NCBI GenBank assembly: GCA_964524995.1
Contig: CAZGDV010000070.1
Coordinates: 1-14,452 of the forward strand
From: CAZGDV01 sp964524995
GTDB lineage: Bacteria; Chloroflexota; Dehalococcoidia; SZUA-161
Direction of reading: 5' to 3'
Length of the DNA stretch: 14,452 nt
Numbering within the stretch: the first letter of the stretch is position 1; each line of letters starts with the position of its first letter. Of the stretch, positions 1-6,687 are shown one piece after another. A program made the position numbers and the translations under genes. The notes under the pieces were generated by a model that worked only from the letters and a program-made list of their open reading frames with translations, did not search any database and had not been told where the DNA came from.

Positions 1-124
1 GGTTCGCGCTGAGAAGGAGCCGCCTGGCCGGTCGGAACCGTAGATGAGAGGGCAGCGGGGTTGACTTGCGTCGCTGTCGGTTGCAGCACGGCACATCCGG
101 GCTTCTCTCTTGTATTGGGTTGCA

Positions 125-144
125 GTCGCGGCGAAGGTCGCGAC
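125..144. repeat. Inverted repeat GTCGCG-8-CGCGAC
   Basis: Two perfect 6-bp arms, GTCGCG (125-130) and CGCGAC (139-144), flank an 8-base loop. The repeat ends only three bases before the -35 hexamer of the candidate promoter. It could be an operator or the stem of a terminator for an upstream transcript. No T-run follows, so an intrinsic terminator is unlikely. The element is seen directly, but its function is not. Confidence 0.4.
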
Positions 145-147
145 CGC

Positions 148-176
148 TTGACATCCATCCCCCTGTCCAGTAGTAT
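148..176 (+). promoter_or_regulatory. Sigma-70-type promoter for the DUF47-pit unit
   Basis: A perfect -35 hexamer TTGACA (148-153) is separated by exactly 17 bp from TAGTAT (171-176), which matches the -10 consensus at five of six positions. Transcription would start near 183. This is the best-looking vegetative promoter in the window. No Pho-box-like repeats adjoin it, which fits constitutive expression of a low-affinity phosphate system. The assignment rests on consensus matching only. Confidence 0.6.
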
Positions 177-338
177 TCGGTCGGCCACGGTTCCAGTATG
201 ATTTTCAGGCAGTGAAGTCTTGCCGACGACGCTTGAGAAGCTGACGGAAGGCACTCCAAGGCTCTACGGTTCTTCCTACCACGATTTCCACCATTGCTCG
301 ATTGACTGCCTGCTCAATATGCCCGTCAGGAGTGTGTC

Positions 339-965
339 TTGCCGAGAATCTCGTTGATTCCCAGGGAACCCAAGTTCTTCGATTTGTTCGAGAGGAACGT
401 ACAGACCGTAGCTACTGCAGCCAAGGAGCTTGCCAACCTGTTCGACAACTACACAAACGTCCCCGAGAAGGTTGCCCACTTGACGGAACTCGAACATGAG
501 TGTGATTACGTTACGCACCAGATCATGGAGCAGCTCCACAGAACGTTCGTCACACCTCTCGACCGAGAGGACATCCAGCTGCTTACCGAGAGGCTTGATG
601 ACGTCATGGACTTTATGGAGGATGCCGGAAACGCGATGCTGTTGTATCGCATCGAGCAACCCACCTCCAGATCACGCGAGTTCGCAGGTATCCTGGTGGC
701 CATAACTGAGGAGCTGGTCACGGCGGTCCCGCTCCTGAGGAACAGGTCGAAGATAAAACGGATTCTTGAGCATTGCGTCGAGATCAACCGCCTCGAGAAT
801 GAGGCGGACGTCATTCTGCGCCATGCCCTCGCGGAACTCTTCGACGGGACCGAGATCACCGAGGTCATCAAGTGGCGCGAGATCTACGAGCATCTGGAGA
901 CTGCTGTCGACAAGGGAGAAGACGTAGCAAACGTCCTCGAGGGCATTGTCCTCAAGCATGGATGA
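339..965 (+). CDS. DUF47/PhoU-like phosphate transport accessory protein
   Basis: This 208-residue, highly charged and apparently all-helical protein matches the DUF47 family (TIGR00153 type), which is related to PhoU and usually encoded beside PiT phosphate permeases. It is cytoplasmic and thought to modulate the partner transporter. Recognisable family segments are the N-terminal PREPKFFDLFERN, a central LEHECDYVTHQIMEQLHRTF followed by PLDREDI, and the C-terminal YEHLETAVDKGEDVANVLEG. The E(x)nD patterns resemble the metal-binding helices of PhoU. The TTG start is chosen because AGGAG lies 6 bases upstream (328-332), and the protein begins MPRISLIPREP as family members do. The stop overlaps the permease ATG by 8 bp, implying translational coupling. 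Family assignment is firm; the exact biochemical role is inferred. Confidence 0.9.
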   Translation: MPRISLIPREPKFFDLFERNVQTVATAAKELANLFDNYTNVPEKVAHLTELEHECDYVTHQIMEQLHRTFVTPLDREDIQLLTERLDDVMDFMEDAGNAMLLYRIEQPTSRSREFAGILVAITEELVTAVPLLRNRSKIKRILEHCVEINRLENEADVILRHALAELFDGTEITEVIKWREIYEHLETAVDKGEDVANVLEGIVLKHG

Positions 966-1959
966 TTCCTTATTCCTTCTCGTCCTCATTATCATAGCCG
1001 CTCTCGGCTTCGGCTTCTCCAATGGTCTCAACGACGCCGCCAATGCAATCGCCACCGTCATAGGCAGTCGCGTTCTCTCGGCGCGCAATGCCATCATCAT
1101 GGCGGCTGTGTGCAACCTCGCCGGTACACTCACCGGCGCGTTGATGGGAGCCTGGGTTGCCAAGACGATAGGGAAGGGTATTGTGGAGCCTGACGCGCTC
1201 ACTCTCGCCACTGTGGTGGCCGGGGTAGCTGCAGCTGTGGTCTGGGTTGTCTCCGCCACGATATATGGAATGCCTTTGAGCGTGTCCCACTCATTGGTTG
1301 CCGGGCTACTTGGCGCTGGGATTGCAGCCGCGGGTACGGGGGCGATCGTGTGGGGGGTTCTGACAAAGGTCTTTCTGGCCGTAATCTTCGCGCCTCTGCT
1401 GGGGTTCTTCGGGGCATTCATACTCATGGTGGCCATAATGTGGCTCTTCCGCAGGAGCCCGCCTGACAGGGTCAGCACGATCTTCAGCTACGTTCAGATC
1501 GTGGCCGCTGGATTCGTCGCCTATGCACACGGGAAGAACGACGGACAGATGCCCATAGGCATCATTGCCCTGGGACTCATGATCTACGGTGGAACGGAGT
1601 TCGACATCCCGCTCTGGGTAGTATTCGCGTCTGCTGCATCGGTTGCTCTGGGCATCACGTTAGGCGGGTGGCGTGTCATAAAGACCGTGGGGACGAAGAT
1701 CACTACTCTCCGTCCCGTGCAAGGGTCCGCTGCCGAGAGCGCAGCCGCTGCAGTAATCGAGGCTGCCTCCAACTTTGGCATTCCTGTCAGCACGACGCAA
1801 TGTATAAGTGGCGCTGTCATGGGCGTTGGTGCAACCAAGCGCGTCTCTGCCGTGAGGTGGGGCGTGGCGCGGAGCATGGTGGCGGCCTGGGTATTGACAT
1901 TCCCCATCTGTGCGGGTCTCGGCTGGCTCCTGAGCAAGGCGTTGGGACTTCTTTCCTAA
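958..1959 (+). CDS. pit: PiT-family inorganic phosphate transporter
   Basis: This 333-residue polytopic membrane protein is a PiT-family transporter, a low-affinity, ion-coupled phosphate symporter. The family's duplicated signature is visible. The first copy is GFSNGLNDAANAIATVIGS near residues 19-37, with G23-x-N25-D26. The second is AHGKND at residues 190-195, with H191 and N194-D195. A later STTQCISGAVMGVG segment mirrors the SHSLVAGLLGAG segment of the first half. Hydrophobic segments fill most of the sequence. ATG 958 is preferred over an in-frame TTG at 946 because neither has a strong Shine-Dalgarno and the ATG protein begins like the family. The gene overlaps the DUF47 gene, and the two probably form one transport unit. 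Substrate (phosphate, possibly as a metal complex) is by family. Confidence 0.93.
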   Translation: MDDSLFLLVLIIIAALGFGFSNGLNDAANAIATVIGSRVLSARNAIIMAAVCNLAGTLTGALMGAWVAKTIGKGIVEPDALTLATVVAGVAAAVVWVVSATIYGMPLSVSHSLVAGLLGAGIAAAGTGAIVWGVLTKVFLAVIFAPLLGFFGAFILMVAIMWLFRRSPPDRVSTIFSYVQIVAAGFVAYAHGKNDGQMPIGIIALGLMIYGGTEFDIPLWVVFASAASVALGITLGGWRVIKTVGTKITTLRPVQGSAAESAAAAVIEAASNFGIPVSTTQCISGAVMGVGATKRVSAVRWGVARSMVAAWVLTFPICAGLGWLLSKALGLLS

Positions 1960-2057
1960 GGGGAGCCCCCGAAACCACTGGATCGCATTGTGGGCGAGCT
2001 TGTCGAGGCATCGCTGCAAGCACAGAATCCCTTTCAAGATGTCCGTCTCATGTGCTC

Positions 2058-2066
2058 TGCTATACT
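2058..2066 (+). promoter_or_regulatory. Extended -10 promoter before the response regulator
   Basis: TGC followed by TATACT (2061-2066) fits an extended -10 element (TGnTATAAT with one mismatch). No good -35 is seen 16-18 bp upstream, as is common for extended -10 promoters. Transcription would start near 2073, giving a leader of only about ten nucleotides that is almost all G and contains the presumed ribosome-binding sequence. No Pho-box repeats adjoin it. The assignment is by consensus only. Confidence 0.45.
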
Positions 2067-2082
2067 GGGGTGGGGGGGTGTG

Positions 2083-2793
2083 ATGATGAGTCGGAGCAGG
2101 GTCCTTGTTGTAGAGGACGATAGGACACTGGCGGAGGTGCTTCGCTATAACCTTGACAGGGAAGGCTATGAAGTGATCATTGCCGGTGATGGTGAGGAGG
2201 CGCTTGAACTCGCTAGAGCACAGAGACCCGACCTGGTGATCCTCGACATAATGCTCCCTAAGCTTGATGGCCTCCAGGTCTGTCGGATACTCCGGAACGA
2301 GACGAACGTGCCGATAATGATGCTCACGGCGAAGACTGAAGAGGTGGAGAAGATACTGGGTCTCGAAATCGGGGCCGATGACTACATCACGAAGCCCTTC
2401 AGCATGCGCGAGTTGCTGGCCCGGGCGAAGTCGATGCTGCGCCGGGTGGAGGCGGTCAGGCGGGAGGCGACCCCATCTGCATTGCAGCCGGGGTCTATCG
2501 TGTCAGCCGGTGAGTTAGAAATCGACTTGGCCCGGCATCAGGCTACTCTTCGCGGCACCGCCCTGAACCTGACGCCCAGGGAGTTCGCCCTTCTTGCATT
2601 CCTAACCTCCAATGTGGGAAGGGCATTTACGCGTGACCAGCTGCTGGACTTGGTATGGGGGCATGAATATGTTGGAGACACAAGGACGGTGGATGTCCAC
2701 GTGAGATGGCTCAGACAGAAGCTTGAGGCTGATCCGGCGCAGCCGAGGCACATACTGACTGTGCGCGGTGTCGGCTACAAATTCGAGGCTTGA
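2083..2793 (+). CDS. phoB: PhoB/PhoP-type response regulator (OmpR family)
   Basis: This 236-residue transcription regulator has an N-terminal receiver domain (about 5-120) and a C-terminal OmpR-type winged helix (about 143-235). Receiver residues are visible: acidic pair D12-D13, phosphoacceptor D55 in LVILDIMLP, T82 and K104 in TKPF. The DNA-binding domain ends with the usual VDVHVRWLRQKLE and VRGVGYKFEA segments. Of three consecutive candidate starts (GTG 2080, ATG 2083, ATG 2086), the ATG at 2083 is chosen after a G-rich stretch. Its stop overlaps the kinase start as TTGA. Placement before phoR and pst supports a phosphate-limitation regulator that binds the repeats at 4565-4604. It could equally be named phoP. 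Confidence 0.92.
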   Translation: MMSRSRVLVVEDDRTLAEVLRYNLDREGYEVIIAGDGEEALELARAQRPDLVILDIMLPKLDGLQVCRILRNETNVPIMMLTAKTEEVEKILGLEIGADDYITKPFSMRELLARAKSMLRRVEAVRREATPSALQPGSIVSAGELEIDLARHQATLRGTALNLTPREFALLAFLTSNVGRAFTRDQLLDLVWGHEYVGDTRTVDVHVRWLRQKLEADPAQPRHILTVRGVGYKFEA

Positions 2794-4550
2794 ACTTGTT
2801 TCCGAGCATCAGATGGCGCATTGCGGCGGCCTTTGTCGTGCTGGTGGTGCTCTGCATCTCGGGGCTCAGCGTCTTCCTAGTCCATCACTTCGAAGATAGC
2901 TATCTCGATGATCTCAGAGTCCAGTTAGCAAACCAGGCACGCTTGGTCGCGGTGAGTGCTTCAGAGACTGTGCGCGGTGGAGAGTTGGGCGAGATTGCGG
3001 AGTTGGCCCACCGACTCGGAGAACAGACCAGCGCTCGCATCACCATTGTGGGTACGGATGGGACCGTGTTGGGTGATTCGGAGGAGGACCCGAGCGAGAT
3101 GGACAACCATTCGGACAGACCGGAGGTCGTCGCGGCGCTGGAGGAGGGTGAGGGATCGGCGATACGTCATAGTGCCACACTGGGCTATGACATGTTCTAC
3201 GTGGCGGTCCCCATTGAAGCGGGGGCTGAGGTGGTTGCCGTGTCTAGAGTCGCCCTCTCGCTGGCGGACGTAGGGAAGGCGATGGATGGTGTTGCCAGAA
3301 TGGTCATCGTTGGCGCTCTCGTGTCCGCCGCGGTCACCGTGTTGTTGGCTATCCTGGTGTCGAGGGTCACCGTGAGACCGCTGAGGGAACTGACCCGTGT
3401 CTCTAGGAGAATGACCGATGGCCAGCTTGACCAGGAAGCAGCGGTGGAGTCAGCTGACGAGGTGGGAGAGCTTGCCGTTGCCTTCAACCAGATGGCGAGG
3501 CGGATTCGAGACATGGTCGACCAACTGACGGCGGAGCGCGATCGAATGGCTGCGGTCCTTGCCGAGATGAGTGACGGAATCCTGGTGGTTGACCCTGATA
3601 CTCGCGTTTCCACAGCCAATCCCGCGGCCAGGGGAATGCTGGGCCTGTCGAAGGGACAGGCATTGGGCCTTCCTCTGGCTGAGATGATATGGGACTATGA
3701 GTTGGTCGAGACAGTCAAGCGTTGCCTGGAGAAGGGTGTTCAGCAATCAGCGAGCGTGGAGACCAGCCCACGCAAACGGCTCTTGTGGGTGGTCGCCACG
3801 CCGCTGCACAGTGAGTCCGGCTGTCTGGTGTTGCTCAGGGATATGACCGAGCTTCGCCGTCTGGAGACCATACGACGCGATTTCGTGTCGAACATATCGC
3901 ATGAGCTGCGCACTCCGATAGCCTCCGTCAAGGCGATAGCCGAGACGCTCCAGCAGGGAGCCATCGAGGACGGTGAAGTGGCGAGGGACTTCCTGGCCAA
4001 GATCAATGCCGAGGCCGACAGACTGGCCCAGATGGTCCAGGAGTTGAGTGACCTGTCACGGATAGAGAGCGGTCAGGCAAGGATGGACAAGGGGCCGTTC
4101 GACATGGGCGCGACGGTACAACGTGCGGTGGAGAGGCTGAAGGCGCAGTCTGACAGGGCCGGAATCGTGGTGAACGTCGATGTCGCTCCTGATACGTCGC
4201 AGGCCTGGGGCGACGCTGATCGTATAGAGCAGGTGCTGGTCAACGTCCTGCACAATGCCGTCAAGTTCACGCCGACAGGTGGCAGAATCTCCATATCCGT
4301 CGGTACCGGCGGTCAGGGCATCACGGTCTCAGTAGCCGACACGGGCGTGGGTATTCCGGCTGACGATTTGCCCAGGGTCTTCGAGCGCTTCTACAAGACC
4401 GATCGGTCCAGGAGCGGTGGCGGGACCGGTCTCGGCCTCGCAATAGCCAAGCATATTGTCGAAGCGCACGGCGGGCGCATATGGGCCGAGTCGGTCGAGG
4501 GACGCGGGTCCACTTTCACTTTCACTATTCCTCTTGCTCCGGGGCGTTAG
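2790..4550 (+). CDS. phoR: PhoR-type sensor histidine kinase
   Basis: This 586-residue membrane kinase is the partner of the preceding regulator. In order it has TM1 (about 9-31), an extracytoplasmic sensor domain (about 32-170) with the TDGTVLGDS and MDNHSDRPEV segments common in PhoR/WalK-like sensors, TM2 (about 171-192), HAMP (about 193-245), and PAS (about 250-350). A HisKA domain follows with phosphoacceptor H371 in ISHELRTP, then a HATPase domain with N489, the D517-T-G-V-G loop and a GTGLGLAIAKH segment near 549. The TTG start at 2790 overlaps the regulator stop by four bases. A second TTG at 2796 sits better relative to GAGG (2784-2787) and would remove two residues. All catalytic boxes are intact. 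The phosphate role is inferred from the neighbouring pst genes. Confidence 0.92.
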   Translation: MNLFPSIRWRIAAAFVVLVVLCISGLSVFLVHHFEDSYLDDLRVQLANQARLVAVSASETVRGGELGEIAELAHRLGEQTSARITIVGTDGTVLGDSEEDPSEMDNHSDRPEVVAALEEGEGSAIRHSATLGYDMFYVAVPIEAGAEVVAVSRVALSLADVGKAMDGVARMVIVGALVSAAVTVLLAILVSRVTVRPLRELTRVSRRMTDGQLDQEAAVESADEVGELAVAFNQMARRIRDMVDQLTAERDRMAAVLAEMSDGILVVDPDTRVSTANPAARGMLGLSKGQALGLPLAEMIWDYELVETVKRCLEKGVQQSASVETSPRKRLLWVVATPLHSESGCLVLLRDMTELRRLETIRRDFVSNISHELRTPIASVKAIAETLQQGAIEDGEVARDFLAKINAEADRLAQMVQELSDLSRIESGQARMDKGPFDMGATVQRAVERLKAQSDRAGIVVNVDVAPDTSQAWGDADRIEQVLVNVLHNAVKFTPTGGRISISVGTGGQGITVSVADTGVGIPADDLPRVFERFYKTDRSRSGGGTGLGLAIAKHIVEAHGGRIWAESVEGRGSTFTFTIPLAPGR

Positions 4551-4564
4551 TCCCGTTCCCCGGT

Positions 4565-4604
4565 CTTAACCAACTCTTAACCAAGCCTTAAGTACACCTT
4601 AACG
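4565..4604 (+). promoter_or_regulatory. Pho box: four direct repeats, 11-bp period
   Basis: Four 7-base repeats start exactly 11 bp apart: CTTAACC (4565), CTTAACC (4576), CTTAAGT (4587) and CTTAACG (4598). All four share CTTAA and are separated by 4-base spacers. An 11-bp direct repeat is the hallmark of PhoB/PhoP operators (E. coli CTGTCAT-type, B. subtilis TTAACA-type). The last repeat ends 9 bp before the -10, replacing a -35 as in activated Pho promoters. The position between phoR and pstS makes the upstream regulator the obvious ligand. Binding is inferred; the repeat is seen directly. Confidence 0.85.
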
Positions 4605-4610
4605 GTACTC

Positions 4611-4619
4611 TGCTAAAGT
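4611..4619 (+). promoter_or_regulatory. Extended -10 of the pst promoter
   Basis: TGC followed by TAAAGT (4614-4619) fits an extended -10 with two mismatches in the hexamer. It lies 9 bp downstream of the fourth Pho-box repeat. There is no TTGACA-like -35; the Pho box occupies that place, which is the usual layout of an activator-dependent promoter. Transcription would start near 4626, leaving a leader of about 130 nt before pstS. Confidence 0.55.
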
Positions 4620-4633
4620 CATGCTTGGCACGA

Positions 4634-4715
4634 GGTACCACCGTGGGAAACCGGCTGGCTCACTCCGGAAAGGTTGTACGGAAGGGAGGCAGAATGTGAA
4701 AACCGGAATGGTACC
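4634..4715 (+). other. Possible structured 5' leader of pst mRNA
   Basis: GGTACCA (4634-4640) and TGGTACC (4709-4715) are complementary and would close a helix of seven pairs around about 70 nt. Inside are several CCGG/CGG segments able to form short hairpins. The enclosed region contains the AAGGGAGG ribosome-binding sequence and the start of the leader ORF. I could not match it to a known riboswitch class. GGTACC is itself palindromic, so the pairing may be fortuitous. Confidence 0.25.
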
Positions 4716-4758
4716 AATGAGACCACTGGACAAACAAGAAGGTGAGGAGCGAGCATGA
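4696..4758 (+). CDS. Candidate 20-residue leader peptide before pstS
   Basis: A GTG start at 4696 lies six bases after a strong AAGGGAGG Shine-Dalgarno (4682-4689). The frame runs 20 codons, reads MKTGMVPMRPLDKQEGEERA, and stops with TGA at 4756-4758, overlapping the pstS ATG as ATGA. The peptide is hydrophilic, has no signal or membrane segment, and I do not recognise it. Good ribosome-binding sequence and exact stop/start overlap are the case for translation. Its shortness and the lack of comparative evidence are the case against. If real, it would couple pstS translation to the leader. An ATG at 4694 in another frame is followed at once by TGA. Confidence 0.4.
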   Translation: MKTGMVPMRPLDKQEGEERA

Positions 4759-5663
4759 GTTCTGTGACCAAGAGAATCCTGTGGTGGCTTAGTCTCTCGT
4801 TCATTCTCCTGGGGCTGGTTGCACTTTCTGGGTGTGGTGACGGCGAGGGGGGCACGAATGGCGATGGGCTTTCGGGCTCTATCAAGGTCATCGGCTCCAA
4901 CACCGTAACGCCGTTATCCTCGGTATGGGCCGAGGAGTTCATGGACGTGCACCCCGACGTGAGCATTGCAGTCAGCGGTCCGGGGTCCGGCGTGGGCATA
5001 GCGGCGCTGATCAATGGCACGACGGACATATGCCAGGCCTCGCGGTCGATCAAGAGCGCGGAGGTCGAACAGGCGGAAGCCAACGGCGTGCACCCTTATG
5101 AGATCAGGGTGGCAATCGATGCGTTGTCAGTAGTAGTCCACCCCTCGAATCCCGTGAATGAACTGACGATAGCTCAGCTCTCGGATATCTTCTCGGGCAA
5201 AGTTACGAACTGGGAGGACGTAGGCGGCAATGACGCGGTGATAGTGGCTCTGTCTCGTGACACCAGTTCCGGTACCCACGTGTTCTTCAAGGAGAATGTA
5301 GTCCAGATGAAGGGGATGCAGACGGAGGATAAGAGCCTTGAGTACGGGAAAGACGTGTTGATGCTTCCGTCAACGGAGGAGGGCGTAAGAGAGGTTGCCA
5401 GGAACCCGAACGCGATCTTCTATCCCGGTCTGGGCTATGTCAGCGACGACGTGAAGCCACTCGCGGTCAAGAAGACGGCTTCTGACCCGGCGGTGCTGCC
5501 GACCGTGGAGACAGCCCTCGATGGCAGCTATCCAATTGCCCGCCCGCTGCTCTATTACACGGACGGGGAGCCAGAAGGGGTAGTGAAGTCATACATCGAC
5601 TACTGCTTGTCCGAGGGTGGTCAGGAGAAAGTGATTGAGGTAGGCTACGTTCCCCTGCCGTGA
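4755..5663 (+). CDS. pstS: Phosphate ABC transporter substrate-binding lipoprotein
   Basis: This 302-residue protein captures inorganic phosphate outside the membrane and delivers it to PstCA. It begins with a lipoprotein signal: K6-R7, a hydrophobic core, then the lipobox L-S-G-C with acylated C27, followed by a glycine-rich tether (28-40). Phosphate-binding segments of the family are visible: GSNTV (47-51), SGPGSGVG (74-81), D91 in TTDICQASR, and SRDTSSGTH (167-175). Length is typical of the lipoprotein PstS forms. The ATG has GGTGAGGAG five bases upstream. It is the first large gene of the pst operon, directly behind the Pho box, and overlaps the stop of a possible leader ORF. Assignment is secure. 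Confidence 0.96.
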   Translation: MSSVTKRILWWLSLSFILLGLVALSGCGDGEGGTNGDGLSGSIKVIGSNTVTPLSSVWAEEFMDVHPDVSIAVSGPGSGVGIAALINGTTDICQASRSIKSAEVEQAEANGVHPYEIRVAIDALSVVVHPSNPVNELTIAQLSDIFSGKVTNWEDVGGNDAVIVALSRDTSSGTHVFFKENVVQMKGMQTEDKSLEYGKDVLMLPSTEEGVREVARNPNAIFYPGLGYVSDDVKPLAVKKTASDPAVLPTVETALDGSYPIARPLLYYTDGEPEGVVKSYIDYCLSEGGQEKVIEVGYVPLP

Positions 5664-5670
5664 AATCCGA

Positions 5671-5721
5671 GTGCACAACCATCAAGGAGTGTCGAGCAAC
5701 CGGGCACGTAGAATAGCTTGA
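5671..5721 (+). other. Possible 16-codon ORF linking pstS to pstC
   Basis: The 54-bp gap between pstS and the pstC start shows no terminator. It contains an AAGGAG (5684-5689) with no well-spaced start for pstC. A short frame from GTG 5671 (or GTG 5689) ends with TGA at 5719-5721, overlapping the pstC TTG as TTGA. This is the same overlap style seen at two other junctions in the window. Ribosomes terminating here could reinitiate on pstC. The evidence is positional only and chance is likely. Confidence 0.15.
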
Positions 5722-6680
5722 AGCGGATGCCATTCCTTCGGGAAACTGAGACGTCGGCTGCCAACGCCGTCGGCAAGGCCCAAGCTACGGGCCTTGTACG
5801 GCGTTGGCGCGTCGGTGAGAAGGTCATCGAAGGCTGGATTGTGCTGGCCGGACTGCTCACTGTCGCTGTGCTCCTGGGCATCGTAGCCCTCCTGATCAAG
5901 GAGGGGGTGCCCATCTTCTTCCACACCCCTCCCTGGGAGTTCTTCTTCGGGACGGATTGGTATCCGGTCTCGGAACCTCCCACCTTTGGCATTATGCCGT
6001 TCTTCGTTGCCACTCTAATGGTCACTGCCGTGGCAACTGCGATAGCGGTACCGGTGGGCGTAGCGTGCGCCGCCTACTTGTCAGAGGTCGCTTCACCGAG
6101 GATCAGAGAAACGGTCAAACCTGTCATAGAGCTGCTGGCCGGTATCCCGTCCGTAGTGATGGGATTCATTGGCCTGATGCTTCTGTCTCCCGTCATCCAG
6201 CAGATGTTCGACCTGAACACCGGCCTCTGCGGGCTAACGGCTGGAATCATGCTCGCGCTGATGAGCCTGCCGATCATTGTCAGTGTTTCTGAAGACGCTC
6301 TGAGGGCGGTTCCCGACGAGTTCAGGCTGGCGTCGTACGCTCTGGGTGCCACGCGTTGGGAGACGATCAGGCACGTGTGCATGCCGGCGGCGCTATCCGG
6401 GATCGCCGCAGCCGTAATGCTCGGTGTGGGCCGGGCTATCGGCGAGACTATGACGGTGCTGATGGTGGCCGGAGGTGCCCTCGCTGTGCCGAATTCTCCT
6501 ACCGATCCCATGATGCCGATGACGGCGGCCATCGCTTCCGGCATTGGCAATGCGGTGAGGGGGGGATTGCAGTACCAGGCCCTGTTCGCCATTGGCTTGA
6601 TACTCTTTGTCATGACCCTGGGCGTCAACCTGATTGCCGATAGGGTCCTCGAGCGGCAGAAGCGCAAGTTCGGGGGGTAG
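5718..6680 (+). CDS. pstC: Phosphate ABC transporter permease PstC
   Basis: This 320-residue integral membrane subunit forms the phosphate channel with PstA. A cytoplasmic N-terminal tail is followed by VGEKVIEGWIVLAGLLTV, the usual PstC entry into TM1, then a periplasmic loop and five further membrane segments. The BPD (EAA) loop that contacts PstB spans about residues 193-230, with the EDALRAVPDEFR and ALGATRWETIRHVCMPAALS segments. The first 30 or so codons are not conserved in the family and contain a strong hairpin. Start choice is uncertain: TTG 5718 and ATG 5727 both lack a clear Shine-Dalgarno, and an in-frame stop at 5709 excludes anything earlier. The gene lies 54 bp after pstS and 7 bp before pstA. 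Confidence 0.94.
   Translation: MKRMPFLRETETSAANAVGKAQATGLVRRWRVGEKVIEGWIVLAGLLTVAVLLGIVALLIKEGVPIFFHTPPWEFFFGTDWYPVSEPPTFGIMPFFVATLMVTAVATAIAVPVGVACAAYLSEVASPRIRETVKPVIELLAGIPSVVMGFIGLMLLSPVIQQMFDLNTGLCGLTAGIMLALMSLPIIVSVSEDALRAVPDEFRLASYALGATRWETIRHVCMPAALSGIAAAVMLGVGRAIGETMTVLMVAGGALAVPNSPTDPMMPMTAAIASGIGNAVRGGLQYQALFAIGLILFVMTLGVNLIADRVLERQKRKFGG
5760..5808 (+). repeat. Long stem-loop inside the 5' end of pstC
   Basis: CCAACGCCG (5761-5769) pairs perfectly with CGGCGTTGG (5799-5807). CAAGGCCC (5774-5781) pairs perfectly with GGGCCTTG (5789-5796). The loop is AAGCTAC, with a small TCGG/TA internal loop between the arms, giving 17 Watson-Crick pairs plus a closing G-C (5760/5808). It is G+C-rich and lacks a T-run, so it is not an intrinsic terminator. 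It lies in codons for the non-conserved N-terminal tail of PstC, just behind the pstS-pstC junction. A role in stabilising the pstS message or damping downstream expression is inferred. Confidence 0.75.
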
Positions 6681-6687
6681 AAGTCGA

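Larger units (their letters stand above)
1..338. other. Untranslated region upstream of the DUF47-pit unit
   Basis: I see no convincing gene in this first stretch. It holds a candidate promoter, a short inverted repeat just before the promoter, and a leader of about 155 nt before the TTG start of the DUF47 gene. An octamer GGTTGCAG occurs twice (79-86 and 118-125), 39 bp apart, with no assigned meaning. An antisense reading frame overlapping the end of this stretch lies inside the DUF47 gene and is judged a shadow. The end of an upstream gene could lie before base 1, but nothing here shows it. Confidence 0.5.

Noticed and set aside
1..40. tRNA 3' end suggested by GGTTC near base 1
   Set aside because: No T-loop consensus, acceptor stem or CCA follows; the resemblance is limited to a few bases.
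672..1478. Long minus-strand open frame (268 codons) opposite the DUF47 and pit genes
   Set aside because: It is antisense to two well-supported genes, has low-complexity composition and matches no family; it is a shadow of the G+C-rich coding strand.
1960..1970. GGGG-AG-CCCCC after pit as an intrinsic terminator
   Set aside because: The loop is too short for the full stem, the stem is tiny, and no T-run follows.
4621..4754. Cobalamin or cyclic-di-GMP riboswitch in the pstS leader
   Set aside because: Short stretches such as GTGAAAACC and ACCACTGG recall B12-box pieces, but the conserved core and order are not present, and c-di-GMP consensus segments are absent.
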